Below are positions 1 through 10,396 of a DNA stretch of 64,000 nucleotides, in pieces. Position numbers and translations under genes: made by a program. Source of the DNA: Arachnopeziza araneosa. Lineage: Eukaryota > Ascomycota > Leotiomycetes > Helotiales > Arachnopezizaceae. Numbering within the stretch: position 1 is the first letter of the stretch; each line of letters starts with the position of its first letter. The notes below the pieces were generated by a model that saw nothing but the letters and a program-made list of their open reading frames with translations, was not told the DNA's origin and did no database searches. Location of the stretch: assembly GCA_003988855.1 (NCBI GenBank), contig QYAI01000003.1, positions 186,001 to 250,000 of the forward strand, given 5' to 3'.

Positions 1-2009
1 CCAACCCTCTTCATCCTTGAGTCTTGACCATCTCCTATATGAGTGACAACAAGACCATAGCTCAATGGTTCAGATTTCTTGTCTTCAATGCCCTCAGTCG
101 TCTCAGAACCTTCAGCATCATCCTTCTTGGTAAGTATCATGACTTGCATCTCCATTTCACGCCAGACTTTTGACTCTCGTAACTCGTTGTAATCAGGTGT
201 AAACCTATGACCTTTCTCGTTTTGGGAGTACCGTGTTGTCAACCGTGGAAGTGGAGTCGTACCGACTTTAATAAGTCTTGGTTCATGGTCTGCAATCTCA
301 ATTTTACTGGGTGCCAATGGGATAAGAGGGCCATGAATACGCATCCAAGCATTCTTCACCTCTCCGAAAGGATTGTGTTCATTCTGTAGCTCAATATGCC
401 AGTCCTCGACCCTTGAAATATCTTTCCACTCTCCAGATTTTGCAACTAGGCCAGTGGCCGCGATACCCTCGTAGCTCGCCCAGCTCCAGCTTGGTCCCGT
501 GTAGATTGTGGTTGAGGCAGGTGCCCTTTGCCCTAGTCCTTGCCATGAGAGGCCTTCGATCAAATTATCGCTCCATAGCCCAGCTACATATTCAGCGCCG
601 ATTCGCGACTTTAGCAACTTAGCAAGGCCGCTCATGGCAGGGAGTTTGTCGGTCGCTTTGGTCAGTTTGCGCATTCCATATGCCCAAAGGAGGCCATTCC
701 ACATCGAATGCTTCGGGCTACGCTGATGAAATCTATGGGTAGGCAATTCGAGCTCCTGTGTCTTGTTCACATCACGTATGTTGCAACAATATCGGCTATT
801 AAAGCTAGAACCGTCCTCGCCTATTACACCATGGTCACATTCCAGAGATATTTGCCGAGCGTTATAATGAAGGACACACCTTCCTAAAACTCGTTCTTGC
901 AGAGCCCAGGCACGCTGGGAGAGGGCTTCTTCCCTAAAATCTACGGCGCTCGCTTCCCATTCGTCTCCGGGGTATAACAATTGTGCATAAACTTGGCCAG
1001 CGTCAGGAAGATTGACCCTTGATTTCGGGCGAGCCGAGCGATTATGGAAGCATCCTCCCGAGCCATCTCGAGCCTGGTTTGCAGCGATGATCAAATAAGC
1101 ATTAGAATAGACTTCTGCCATACGTCCTGATTCTCGAGCCCAGTCGTCACGGTCTTCTTGCATGATACAGAGACTGTCTATCCAAATGTAGCGAATACCG
1201 AGGCGCCTGGTGATGATGACTGCATCCAGGTACGTCTTGGGAAGATGTGACAGTGAAATTCCAGCAGTACGTGCTTCATAGGACTCTTTTGTAGTTGTAA
1301 GAGTTTCCATAGAACCCCAGCAGTGAGAAAGGCTAATATATTTTCCTTTGAAGCCAACAGGACAGTCTATAAGTTTGATAGTGTCGCCAGTGGAGCCAAC
1401 ATCAAGCACACGGGAGGGCAATTGAGTGTCTTCTCTGGCGCATTGCTTATGATTCTGGAGACAGCTGTTCACTAACGAAGCTGCAGTATCAAGACACTTT
1501 TCTGACCCAGAGTCTGACTCTATAGGTCTCAGCGGAAACCTCGAAGCCAAGACGCTATCAGCCTCCACACTAAAGTTGATGCCAGTGAGAAAGTATAAAC
1601 CGCTTTTTGTAGTTGGGTTCCGAGCCAGGACAATGAAACCATCCCCTCCACCCGTTCGTTTCGTCAACCACAATATTTCCTCACTCGGTATCTGGTCGCA
1701 GGCCTTGTGAAACTCGATGAATGAGGGATTATTCTCAGCCTCTCTGTAGTAATCCAACCAAATACCCACGCCGGTATGCACGAGGGTGCAGAGTGGACAT
1801 CCCAATTTGGCCGAGTCAGCGAGAGCATCAAAACCTTTATGCCAAGCGAAACCAATTGGGTCTTTCAGTTCAACAGCTTTGCCGTTTCCTGACCACCACA
1901 TTTGTGGCATTTCAATGCTGTCATTGAGCCTGCTTGAAGCCATCATATCTTCGGGCATCGATGGAAGAGAGTCGAAAGGAATAGTCTGACATAGTTTACA
2001 GAGAGCCAT
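1..2009 (-). CDS. HET-domain (heterokaryon incompatibility) protein, 3' end outside window
   Basis: One uninterrupted minus-strand frame runs from an ATG at 2009 to the left edge (669 codons, no stop), so the gene continues past position 1. The N-terminus (MALCKLCQTIPFDSLP) is the usual short Cys-containing opening of fungal HET proteins, which supports the start. The HET core follows at about residues 220-310: YISLSHCWG, then GIRYIWIDSLCIMQ, then an acidic EDRDDWARE stretch and YSNAYLIIAANQARDG. A later W-rich segment (PSWSWASYEG) is also typical. HET proteins are cytosolic regulators of non-self recognition and programmed cell death after hyphal fusion; many paralogues exist whose partners are unknown, and nothing here says whether this one is an active incompatibility gene. 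No intron is needed in the visible part. The family is certain; the function is inferred from the family only. Confidence 0.9.
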   Translation of the reverse strand, partial: MALCKLCQTIPFDSLPSMPEDMMASSRLNDSIEMPQMWWSGNGKAVELKDPIGFAWHKGFDALADSAKLGCPLCTLVHTGVGIWLDYYREAENNPSFIEFHKACDQIPSEEILWLTKRTGGGDGFIVLARNPTTKSGLYFLTGINFSVEADSVLASRFPLRPIESDSGSEKCLDTAASLVNSCLQNHKQCAREDTQLPSRVLDVGSTGDTIKLIDCPVGFKGKYISLSHCWGSMETLTTTKESYEARTAGISLSHLPKTYLDAVIITRRLGIRYIWIDSLCIMQEDRDDWARESGRMAEVYSNAYLIIAANQARDGSGGCFHNRSARPKSRVNLPDAGQVYAQLLYPGDEWEASAVDFREEALSQRAWALQERVLGRCVLHYNARQISLECDHGVIGEDGSSFNSRYCCNIRDVNKTQELELPTHRFHQRSPKHSMWNGLLWAYGMRKLTKATDKLPAMSGLAKLLKSRIGAEYVAGLWSDNLIEGLSWQGLGQRAPASTTIYTGPSWSWASYEGIAATGLVAKSGEWKDISRVEDWHIELQNEHNPFGEVKNAWMRIHGPLIPLAPSKIEIADHEPRLIKVGTTPLPRLTTRYSQNEKGHRFTPDYNELRESKVWREMEMQVMILTKKDDAEGSETTEGIEDKKSEPLSYGLVVTHIGDGQDSRMKRV

Positions 2010-2989
2010 GATCAAAGTATTGAATACAATATTATGAAATGAAAACAAAGCTGCTCAGCAGTCGAGGTTGTGATGTAGAGATCCTTATTGAAGCTTGAGG
2101 TGCGAGATACAGTCAAATATTTTATTTATGATAGAACATGTAGGAATGAGAGTGTAACAAATTTTGATGCATCTTAAAAGAGGGGAGTGGTGTTAGGCAG
2201 CAGTGAGATTGGGGCAAAGTCGGATAAATTGCTTTGTCATCCAGAGGCACTTGACTACGAGCTACACGGAACGACAATGAGGTGTCGGAAGGAGAGGAAC
2301 TTGTTTAGTTTATAAGTTGGAAAAGGGATAGACTGGTTTTAGCTAGCAATTTGATGCTTAAATTGAACGACGTTCTCCCTTTTCCAAACATTCAAACCTA
2401 AGGATTCTCATCGATATAACGAGCAGGACGTTACCTCACAATTCACTCGCACCAAAGAATGCCCCTTGGTCAAAATATCAAGAGAGACTCCTTGCCTGTT
2501 GTTTCTACTAACCGCCTAGAAGCACACTTTGTAGCAGGAGTAGAGTCTGGAATATTGAGATTCTTAAAGCTTTTTTTACTCTCAACTGCTTGAGATGATA
2601 TATGCACAATGCCTAGCAGGATTACCTGACACTGAAGCAAGTAATACAGATCGAGTCGAGGCAGTCCACTTGATACCCCGAGAAGAGTTGCAAAAAACTG
2701 CGCGTCTTTTAATATTGTTGTGCATTTAAAAGTCTTCGCTATATCAAATAAGACAAAGCTTACTAACTCCATGTTGCAGGACGATTAGAGACTGCAATTA
2801 ATATCCTAGCATTGACGACGATATAATTCGCTGGGCAATATTCGCTTTACAACGACCAAAATCTAACACAATAGCCCAAGATGTTGGACAGTTAAATTCA
2901 AGGTTATCAACAGAAGTTTTCTTTGCAAAAATATTACCTAGATCAATTATATGTCAATAAATACAGAGCGTTTCCTCGCTTTTATCAAC
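2010..2989. other. Intergenic, HET gene to P450 gene
   Basis: This is the upstream region of the HET gene and the 3' region of the P450. It is AT-rich. The only open frame is a 100-codon minus-strand ATG ORF (2772-2470) without a recognisable domain, which I do not call as a gene. Confidence 0.5.
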
Positions 2990-4635
2990 TCAACTCAACC
3001 CAACCATTACCCCTTGCCCCGGCTGCAACACAATCTCCGCCTTCAAACATGGATTGCCTGCATCCACATTGTCCATAAATCCCTCTACCTTACTAAACTT
3101 TTGTAACACTCTCACAATCGTATAACCCATTTCAGTCAACGCAAACTGTTGCCCAATACAAATCCTAGGGCCGCCATTAAAGGGGATATAATTCCAGGGT
3201 TTGGGTTGCCACGTATCCCATCTACTAGGATCAAAGCTGAGGACATCAGGAGTGAGATCAGGACGGCGCTGCATCACAATAGTGGAGTAGCCGATAGGAG
3301 TATCTTTAAGGATGCCGACTGGTGAAAGACCATCAGGTCCGCCGCCTCGGGGAAGTGTTGTATCCTTGAGGGCGAGACGGACGTTGAAAGGAATCGCGGG
3401 ATAGAGGCGAAGAGTTTCGGAGAGTGTGTTCTTTATTATTTTAATTTCTCACATCGGCATGAAGGAGTAGATGGTACTCACCTGGAGGTATTTCATGCTC
3501 TTGAGATCCCCGTATGTAGGAGCTCTTTCCAATCCCACTTGATGTAATATTTCTTCCCTCAACTTTGCTACAATTTCAGGATGCCGAGCCAATTCGTAAA
3601 AGGTCCATGAGAGTGTGGCAGCTGTGGTATCACGGCCAGCGAGAAGGACAGCAACAAGTTGATCTCGAAGGAGCTTGCGGTCTCTAGTGAAGGAAGCAAG
3701 GGCATGGAGGAAGGTGTATCCAGATTCAGACTTGGTTTTGGTAGCCAGTTCTTCAGGAGAGAGAGAAAGGGTTGTTTCGATGAAGGGGTCGACGAATGCG
3801 TTGATGGTTTTGATACTTTGGAAGAAAGTTTTGCGAGGAACTAAAGGGTTCAATGGACTAGTGATTCATCAGAGAGTAGTCAGATAAAATGAAAGTCATA
3901 TTACCCGGCACGTGCGATGATGTTCTGCACTCTTTGAGCCTCCGCGAAAGCTTCTGCAAACTCCTGCTCTGGGAGCTCTAAAGAATCCGCACTCGACCCA
4001 AGGAGGAAGTGTGTAGCCGCATCAAGGGTGTATCTGAAGAATAAATCACTGATATCAATCTCCCCGCCCGACTTCCCAGTCTTCTTGGAACCTTCCTCGT
4101 CAATCTTACGAATCAAAATCTGGACATGTTTCTCAAAGACTTCTAAATCCGAAACTCGATCCTTGATAAATTGCGGCCGGATGAGTTGTCGACTATTATG
4201 CCACTGGTCCAGATCCGTTGTGAAAATACTATCACCAAGAAAATCACTCCATTCCTTGTGGAAGGGCTCCCCTTTCCCGTAGTCGGTGAATTGGGTCGCT
4301 AGAATGGCCTTGATGTTCTCAGGGTCAGCAGTAAAGATACAACGCCGGCCAGCAGGACTGGCTTCCACAGTATAGCGAGGTGTTCGGCCACGATTAAACC
4401 ACGAGGTCCAGTGCTCGAGATTTTTGTGCTTTGTAGTAGCAGCGATAGCTCCTGCTACCATGTCAAGGTCGCCGGGTATCCAACTGGGAACTCTTCTCGC
4501 ATGACCGCCAAGGGAACGAATCTTGCGTTCTGCATTGATTTTCTGGCCGATCTTGTAGAGGATAAAAAGTCCAACAAACACAAAAACGAGGGCCTTGGGC
4601 GAGGTCGAAGCTGTGTCCAGAAGCGTCGAGATCAT
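2990..4635 (-). CDS. Cytochrome P450, CYP52-like (alkane/fatty-acid hydroxylase type)
   Basis: Three exons: 4635-3905, 3857-3482 and 3430-2990, total 515 aa, a normal P450 length. Introns have gtaata...cactag and gtgagt...aaag borders, and phase closes exactly. An N-terminal membrane anchor lies at about residues 13-30. The I-helix motif AGRDTT is near residue 318, ExxR is ETLR at 374-377, and the heme loop FNGGPRICIG has its axial Cys at about 460. The extended loop PWNYIPFNGG with QQFALTEMGY after the Cys is typical of the CYP52 clan of microsomal n-alkane and fatty-acid terminal hydroxylases. Expected site is the ER membrane with NADPH-P450 reductase as partner. The clan call is good; the exact substrate cannot be read from sequence. 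The neighbours do not suggest a biosynthetic cluster. Confidence 0.92.
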
Positions 4636-5426
4636 CTTGATACTGCTGTGTTGTTGATTGTGAGTAAAGAATTACACTAGACAAAACTAGGTGGTTCCAT
4701 CATTCGCAGCGGTCTTGAGAAGTACAGTATGATATATATTCTCGATGGGTCGGTTGAAAGTTGAGCCTTGTCGGAGGTTAGGAACAGCGACTGTGGGGTA
4801 AAAAGGCAGGTGGGCCCGAGGTGTCGCTCGATGGGGAAGAACAAAGGGTCTTTGTGGCTGAAACGACCAACGACCGAAAAGAGGAGGTGCGTCTCCTCAC
4901 CGGCAACTCGAGAAGTTACCGAGCTATCACATGCATGGGGATCTGTCTTTCATCCTCGAGCATGCAGGTGCTATTGACCCGGTGAAACCAAAACCAGAAT
5001 GCGCAAGGGAAAGTACGAGTCCCGTTGCCCGAAGCGGAAACTGCCGCAAGCTGAGATGCATGGACCAATCATTTGTCGTGGGTATATTTACACCGCTCGG
5101 GGCAACTTTGACGTACAATCAAAAGCAGAGTAGCACAACCGAAAGCGATCAGTAATATTTCCTTATCCCTCATGGAGACGCTATGCGAGAGGTGATGGGC
5201 TCCTGTCAAACACGATCGGAGAGCAGATTTTCACGTTGATAATCTGCTCGACGACGTGACCACCCACCATGTACCACGTTCCTGTGGGAGAGCGTCGTCA
5301 CAGTTCTGCAGTAACACATGCAGCGGGACTGTATGCAAACCTCCAAAATCTCAATCCTGAATTGAACGTCACTTTATCCTAAAGCAGTTCCCCGCCAGGC
5401 CGATCATCGTCTCGATGACAACCTCA
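4636..5426. other. Intergenic, P450 promoter and GH20 3' region
   Basis: This is the upstream region of the P450, with an AT-rich patch around 4730-4740 that could serve a TATA role. It is also the downstream region of the hexosaminidase gene. I see no further gene. Confidence 0.5.
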
Positions 5427-7275
5427 TCAGAGCGCACATTCCCTCGCATCCGCCTGTGTACAGAACACCATCTGGACTGGCCCAGCTTGGATTCCTCTAG
5501 CCACCATTCTCTCTCTCATCTCTGCTAGCCGGGGAGCAGCTGTAATCTGGCTCCTGTTACGACCATCCGCCTCATATCTTCCTGACCACAAGACTTCCCC
5601 TGCAGCACTGGCTCTCGGCCACACCATGTCATCAAGATTAATCGGATCTGTCTGTTCAGACCAGATATGCACTTCACCGCCCATAACAAGGTGCGTTTGG
5701 TTAGCAGGGACACCTGCCAAGGGATCATAGGAGTAGACCAGTCGCCAGTTCTTAGTTGGCGAACAATAGTCTGCAAATGGGTAATAGCCTTTGAATGATG
5801 CGTCGTTATCAAAGTTAAGCCATTGACCTTTGCCGCAATCAAGATACTGTACAGGATTAGAATGTGTTTTGAAGGAGCTATAAACTTACCCAGAAGTTGT
5901 AGTTACCAGCCAAGGCCTTGTGGCCCTGAGCAGTGACAGCGGCCACTGAAGCGTCAGATTGCCAGGTTTGAACAAGTACATCGGAGCCAAGTGTGAGATT
6001 CCAGTCGAGAAGCATCTCTTCCCAAACGATTGGTGCGAGACCAGCAGCACGGATTTGGCCATGATTTCGGTCCACAAGCCTTTGAATTAATGGTCCAAGA
6101 ATAGCTGGACTATTAGAGTTAACTGTTTCATCTAATGTGTAGACGTCAGAGTTGACTTCGTCACCTCCTGTATGGAAGTAGGCAGAGAATGGTTTGACTC
6201 TGGGTAACACATCATCAAATAGTTTCTCGAGAAAGTTGTAAACACCTGAAGAATTCAATTTCAAGGATCCACAAGGAGGTTCGGCGCAGTAGTCGTTCCA
6301 GGGCTTTGCGTCGAACCCCGCAATCAAATCCGGATATCCCAGGCCAATGGCAGTCGTATGGCCAGGCATGTCAAACTCAATGATGACTTCGACACCACGA
6401 CGAATAGCATAGTCCTGAATCAATGTGATATCAGCAGGACTATATGACAGTCCAGTCATGTATGCACCTTGTTGAGCCAGTGCTGGAAGTGCTGGAATCT
6501 CCATCGGCCATGATTGAGAATCAGTCATGTGAATATGCAGGCGGTTAAATTTGTTCATCGATATCGCATCGATAGTTCTCAGAATGTCTTTCACCGGGTA
6601 CCAGTTTCTTGAGACATCCATATTTAAACCGCGGTGTGAAAATTTTGGTTCGTCAATGATTTCGACCGGAGCCAGATTGGTATACATACCAGCGCCAGTA
6701 GAATGCGCATAGAAGAGTTGGATAAAGGATTCCAAGGCGTGAAGAACTCCTGTCGAAGATACAGCTGTGATGGTTGCTGTGCCATCCGCAGCAATTGTGA
6801 GGTTATAAGATTCATCAACCTGTCCTGCTAATGGCTTGAATGTGTTTGGATTATCAAACTCCGTTTGCGTAATTTTCAGAGTTTGGATATATATCCTAGC
6901 AGCGTACTTGTACGGCTCGAACGCTGCAATCGAATTTCGTGGTATTAATTTCCATGGTACAACGATCTTGGTGAACAGAGTCTCCAAAGCCCTTGAAACA
7001 GCTTCCTGGATAATAAAGCCGCTGTTATAGCCGGTAGTATTGTATGCCGCGGCTTGCAAATAGGAAGACTGTTCACCCAACACTCGTTCAGTTTCAATAT
7101 TCAAAAGGTCTCTTTGAGCAAGGGAAAACCATACAAGTCCACCGTCATTATACACGACATGTACATTTGGGGCAATCCAGACCACTGAGTCTCCAGTTGT
7201 GAAGGACTTCGGTGCTGGCCAAACAGCGACTACAGACCACACAAAAACAAATATTAAAGTTAAAGAGGACAACAT
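5427..7275 (-). CDS. Secreted beta-N-acetylhexosaminidase (GH20)
   Basis: Two exons: 7275-5890 and 5846-5427, joined by a 43-nt intron (gtaagt...acag), giving 601 aa, the usual size for fungal NagA-type enzymes. A signal peptide covers about residues 1-18 (hydrophobic LSSLTLIFVFVWSVVAVW). The GH20 core shows LHIHMTDSQSWPMEIP and the catalytic Asp-Glu pair D372-E373 in YFHTGGDEVN, the residues for substrate-assisted cleavage. WEEMLLDWNL, VQTWQ and the second-exon HIWSEQTDP segment complete the barrel. It would remove terminal GlcNAc/GalNAc from chitin oligomers and glycans outside the cell. Several N-glycosylation sites (NLT, NSS, NRS) fit secretion. Confident. Confidence 0.95.
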
Positions 7276-8459
7276 CGTGTTGGTGTTAAAATGACACTAA
7301 TAAAATGAGGTACAGGTGAGTGATGAAAATTCCGGAGAGCGGAGTGAAGAATATTTATGATCGCTGGCAAACGCTCGCTTAATGTCATACAGGATATAAA
7401 TGACATCCACAGTTAATTAATATTCACCACGCCCTACAGGATAACGACTAGTGAAAGCTAAGCTCTCCAGTGCGATGAAAGTTGTGTCCAGCGAGCTCAA
7501 GATTTCGGAAGGTTGCGAGTGCCCCACTGCGGGAGGTACCTCACGCAGCCTGCCAGTTGTAGCAACACCGGCACTTGATATGTCGGCGCCGATTAGTGGC
7601 TGGGTTTCTTCGGCATATATGTACAACGTTACCGCTCAAACAATGAGGAGAAGATACAGTCGATTCACTGTGACGGTGCAAGTTTTGAGCGGTCTCGACG
7701 AATTGAGACAAGATGCAGCTTCGAGTAACGTCGAATTGATTAGAGTGGCCATCCAGTGGAGGAGTTGTGGGGAGGGAGCCGATGCGACGATAGCAATGAG
7801 ATCATATTCCCACGGTACCCTTGAGAAAGCGCCGACCAAACTCTCTCTGCATCCAGTAAATTGCTATGTTGCAATCCAAAAACCAGGATGAGGCATCCCT
7901 TGCTCAACCACGGTACAAGGACTGTTGGACAGACAACCCAAATTAGAGAAACAGATGGAGAAGTTTACTCTAACTTATCAGGTCTCAGGCACAGATCTCG
8001 ATTGTAGGTTGGACAAAAGGCTCGGAAATCGAAATCGGTATTCGGAGAAGAAGATCTAAGACAGTGCGCATGGCTGTAACTAGCCGTCAAAATGTCTCCA
8101 ATTAAGAGGTGATTGATATAAAACATGATAAAATAGATTGGTGCTTAGGCTAGAAACACGTCGAAGCCTAAGGCAACAATAGTTCAATAATCCACCAATG
8201 ACTCAGCAGTGCACGTGATCGTCTTATTTGGCATGATGTCGTGCCTCCCTTTAGGTTCTTCAGACCTTACTTAGCCTTTCCATTCTTTCTTCAAGTCATC
8301 ACACACCTTCTTTATTCCTCACCTTCGAACCTTTGCGCAACAAAGAAGCATCGCATATTCGCGAAACCTCTTCGGCGCGCGACCTTTCTTATATCAAACA
8401 CGCTGCAAAACCTAGCAGCCTCACGCTCACCACAATACAAAGCCATTAAAACCGCGACC
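7276..8459. other. Divergent intergenic region between GH20 and NAB2
   Basis: Shared upstream region of the two flanking genes. Two long overlapping antisense open frames lie at 7417-7891, neither of which I recognise (see findings). The last 220 bases before the NAB2 start are pyrimidine-rich leader-like sequence; a short upstream ORF of 13 codons begins at 8233. Confidence 0.4.
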
Positions 8460-10046
8460 ATGTCTGTCGAGGTCGTTCTTGACACGCCACTGGCAAATGC
8501 CTTGAATTCCGCGATCCAACCAAAACTTGCTGAAGTAGGATGGAGTACTGGCGACGATGCTTCTGCCCTCTCCGAATACATCATTCTCATGCTCGTAAAT
8601 GGCAAAACACAGGAGCAAATTGCGGCGGAACTATCGGGTGATCTCCTCAACCTGGGAGAGAACGACCCTGGGGCGAGGGAATTCTCCCAATGGTTATTTC
8701 ATCAAATCGATATTCTCAACTCAAAACAAAATGGAGGAGTGCAAGACAGTGGAATGGCACAGGATGAGGCTGGAAATGACATGCAGGATGAGGATATGGG
8801 AGACGCCGCTGATAGCAACATGTATGTAACCACCTGTAATATGCCATATTGCAGACATTCCTCTCATGCGCATCGACTAACATTTAGCAGACCAACTGGA
8901 CCAAAGTCGATGAGAAACGGTTCGATCAATATCCGTGGGAGGGACAAGCGCATGCTTGGTCATCTCTCAAAGGCAATGGACCGATCGCATGACTCTGTTC
9001 TACATCGTGTGCGACCTCAAAATGGCAGCGAGCGTATCAATACCCACTCCCGTGGTCTTCCATCTGGTCCTCGGCAGCAAGGTATGGCAGGGAGGGCCAA
9101 TCCTCGAATGTTGAACAACCGAATGAATAATAATATGGGAGGCATGCCTATGATGCAAGGAGGAGCTGCTGCAAATATCATGAACATGAACCCACAACAG
9201 CAAATGGATCTTTATGCCATGCTAGAGCAGCAGTCGCGATTGATGGCGCAAGTACTTGGAACGCAAGGGCCAGGCATGGGAAGAGGCGGGCCGATGCCGG
9301 TGGGAAATGGCTATCCTCAGCAACCGGGACGATCACTATTTGAGCGATCTCAGCCTAATACAAGGGGAAATGGTGGATTTCAACGTGGTGGTAGAGGTGG
9401 GAAGTTTGGAGAACATCAAAATCATTCTACTACCACCACTACCGAAGAGCCTTCATCGTCTATGGATGTCGAGATGTCACAAGAAAAGAAGGAGATTGAC
9501 TATGACAACACCCTTTGCAGATTTAATCTTGCCTGCACAAACAAAGACTGCAAGTTCGCACATCAATCTCCCGCAGCCCCTCCTGGAACAACGGTCGACT
9601 TTAATGACATTTGCTCCTTTGGTGCCGCCTGCAAGAATCGCAAGTGTGTAGGAAAGCACCCATCACCTGCACAGAAAGTTGCGCACCAAACCGAACAAGA
9701 CTGCAAATTCTGGCCCAACTGTACCAACAAGCACTGCCCTTTCCGACACTCGAGCATGCCATTGTGCCGAAACGGTGCTGATTGCACAACACCTGACTGC
9801 AAGTTCACCCACTCCAAAGTCATGTGCAAATTTAACCCGTGCTTGAATCCAACATGCACATTCAAGCATGTTGAAGGTCAGAAGAGAGGAAAGTTTGAGG
9901 ACAAAGTTTGGACAGCAGATGGAACAAAGGAACATGTTAGTGAGAGAAAATTTGTGGACGAGAATGCGCCAGAGGAGTTGATTGTTCCGGGAACTTCAGA
10001 TGGAGGGTTGAGCCAAGCATCTGCAACTACGGAGTTAATAACATAA
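8460..10046 (+). CDS. NAB2: NAB2-type nuclear poly(A)-RNA-binding protein with five CCCH zinc fingers
   Basis: Two exons: 8460-8821 and 8888-10046. The intron 8822-8887 has GTATGT...CTAACATTTAG; use of the CAG at 8890 would remove one more codon in frame. About 506 aa. The start at 8460 is chosen because the protein from there aligns with the Nab2 N-terminal PWI-like fold (LSEYIILMLVNGKTQEQIAAEL). The middle is Gln/Met/Gly-rich with an RGG-like patch (GGFQRGGRGGKFG). The C-terminus, about residues 331-448, carries five C-x5-C-x4/5-C-x3-H-like fingers (CRFNLACTNKDCKFAH, then CSFGAAC, CKFWPNC, CRNGADC, CKFNPC). Nab2 binds poly(A) tails in the nucleus, limits tail length and couples to mRNA export. 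Only the orthology is inferred; the domain order is distinctive. Confidence 0.92.
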   Translation: MSVEVVLDTPLANALNSAIQPKLAEVGWSTGDDASALSEYIILMLVNGKTQEQIAAELSGDLLNLGENDPGAREFSQWLFHQIDILNSKQNGGVQDSGMAQDEAGNDMQDEDMGDAADSNMYVTTCNMPYCRHSSHAHRLTFSRPTGPKSMRNGSINIRGRDKRMLGHLSKAMDRSHDSVLHRVRPQNGSERINTHSRGLPSGPRQQGMAGRANPRMLNNRMNNNMGGMPMMQGGAAANIMNMNPQQQMDLYAMLEQQSRLMAQVLGTQGPGMGRGGPMPVGNGYPQQPGRSLFERSQPNTRGNGGFQRGGRGGKFGEHQNHSTTTTTEEPSSSMDVEMSQEKKEIDYDNTLCRFNLACTNKDCKFAHQSPAAPPGTTVDFNDICSFGAACKNRKCVGKHPSPAQKVAHQTEQDCKFWPNCTNKHCPFRHSSMPLCRNGADCTTPDCKFTHSKVMCKFNPCLNPTCTFKHVEGQKRGKFEDKVWTADGTKEHVSERKFVDENAPEELIVPGTSDGGLSQASATTELIT

Positions 10047-10396
10047 AGGGTGAGACATTATACGATATGAGAGAGTATGTACAAAAGCAATTCCCGGTGG
10101 ATGGCTAGGGAAATGGCGTTTTGGTTTTGAATTGCGTTTGAGTTGGCTACTTACGCACTTTATGCGGTAGTCTAGGGAGGAAGCATAGTGGATAGAATGG
10201 ACTTTGTTTCCTGGCACCTCAGAAATAACTCTGAGGCAAGCCCTCCCCAACCTTTGACTTCAAATGCTGTGATATCCTAAATTTAATGAGGCTGATGGTG
10301 GCGTTTGGGGAAGCCTCCCGCTAAGCGATATGCACTAACGACTTCAAATGTTCGGCGCATAACCAGTGGAGCAACTTTCTGCCAATTGTTCAGGTT
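10047..10396. other. Intergenic, NAB2 to HEM14
   Basis: 3' region of NAB2 and upstream region of the oxidase gene, same orientation. Nothing else seen. Confidence 0.5.

Noticed and set aside
2470..2772. 100-codon minus-strand ATG frame between HET and P450 genes
   Set aside because: No domain, no similarity I recognise, AT-rich spacer context.
2990..7275. Secondary-metabolite cluster around the P450
   Set aside because: No synthase, regulator or dedicated transporter nearby; the next gene is a GH20 enzyme.
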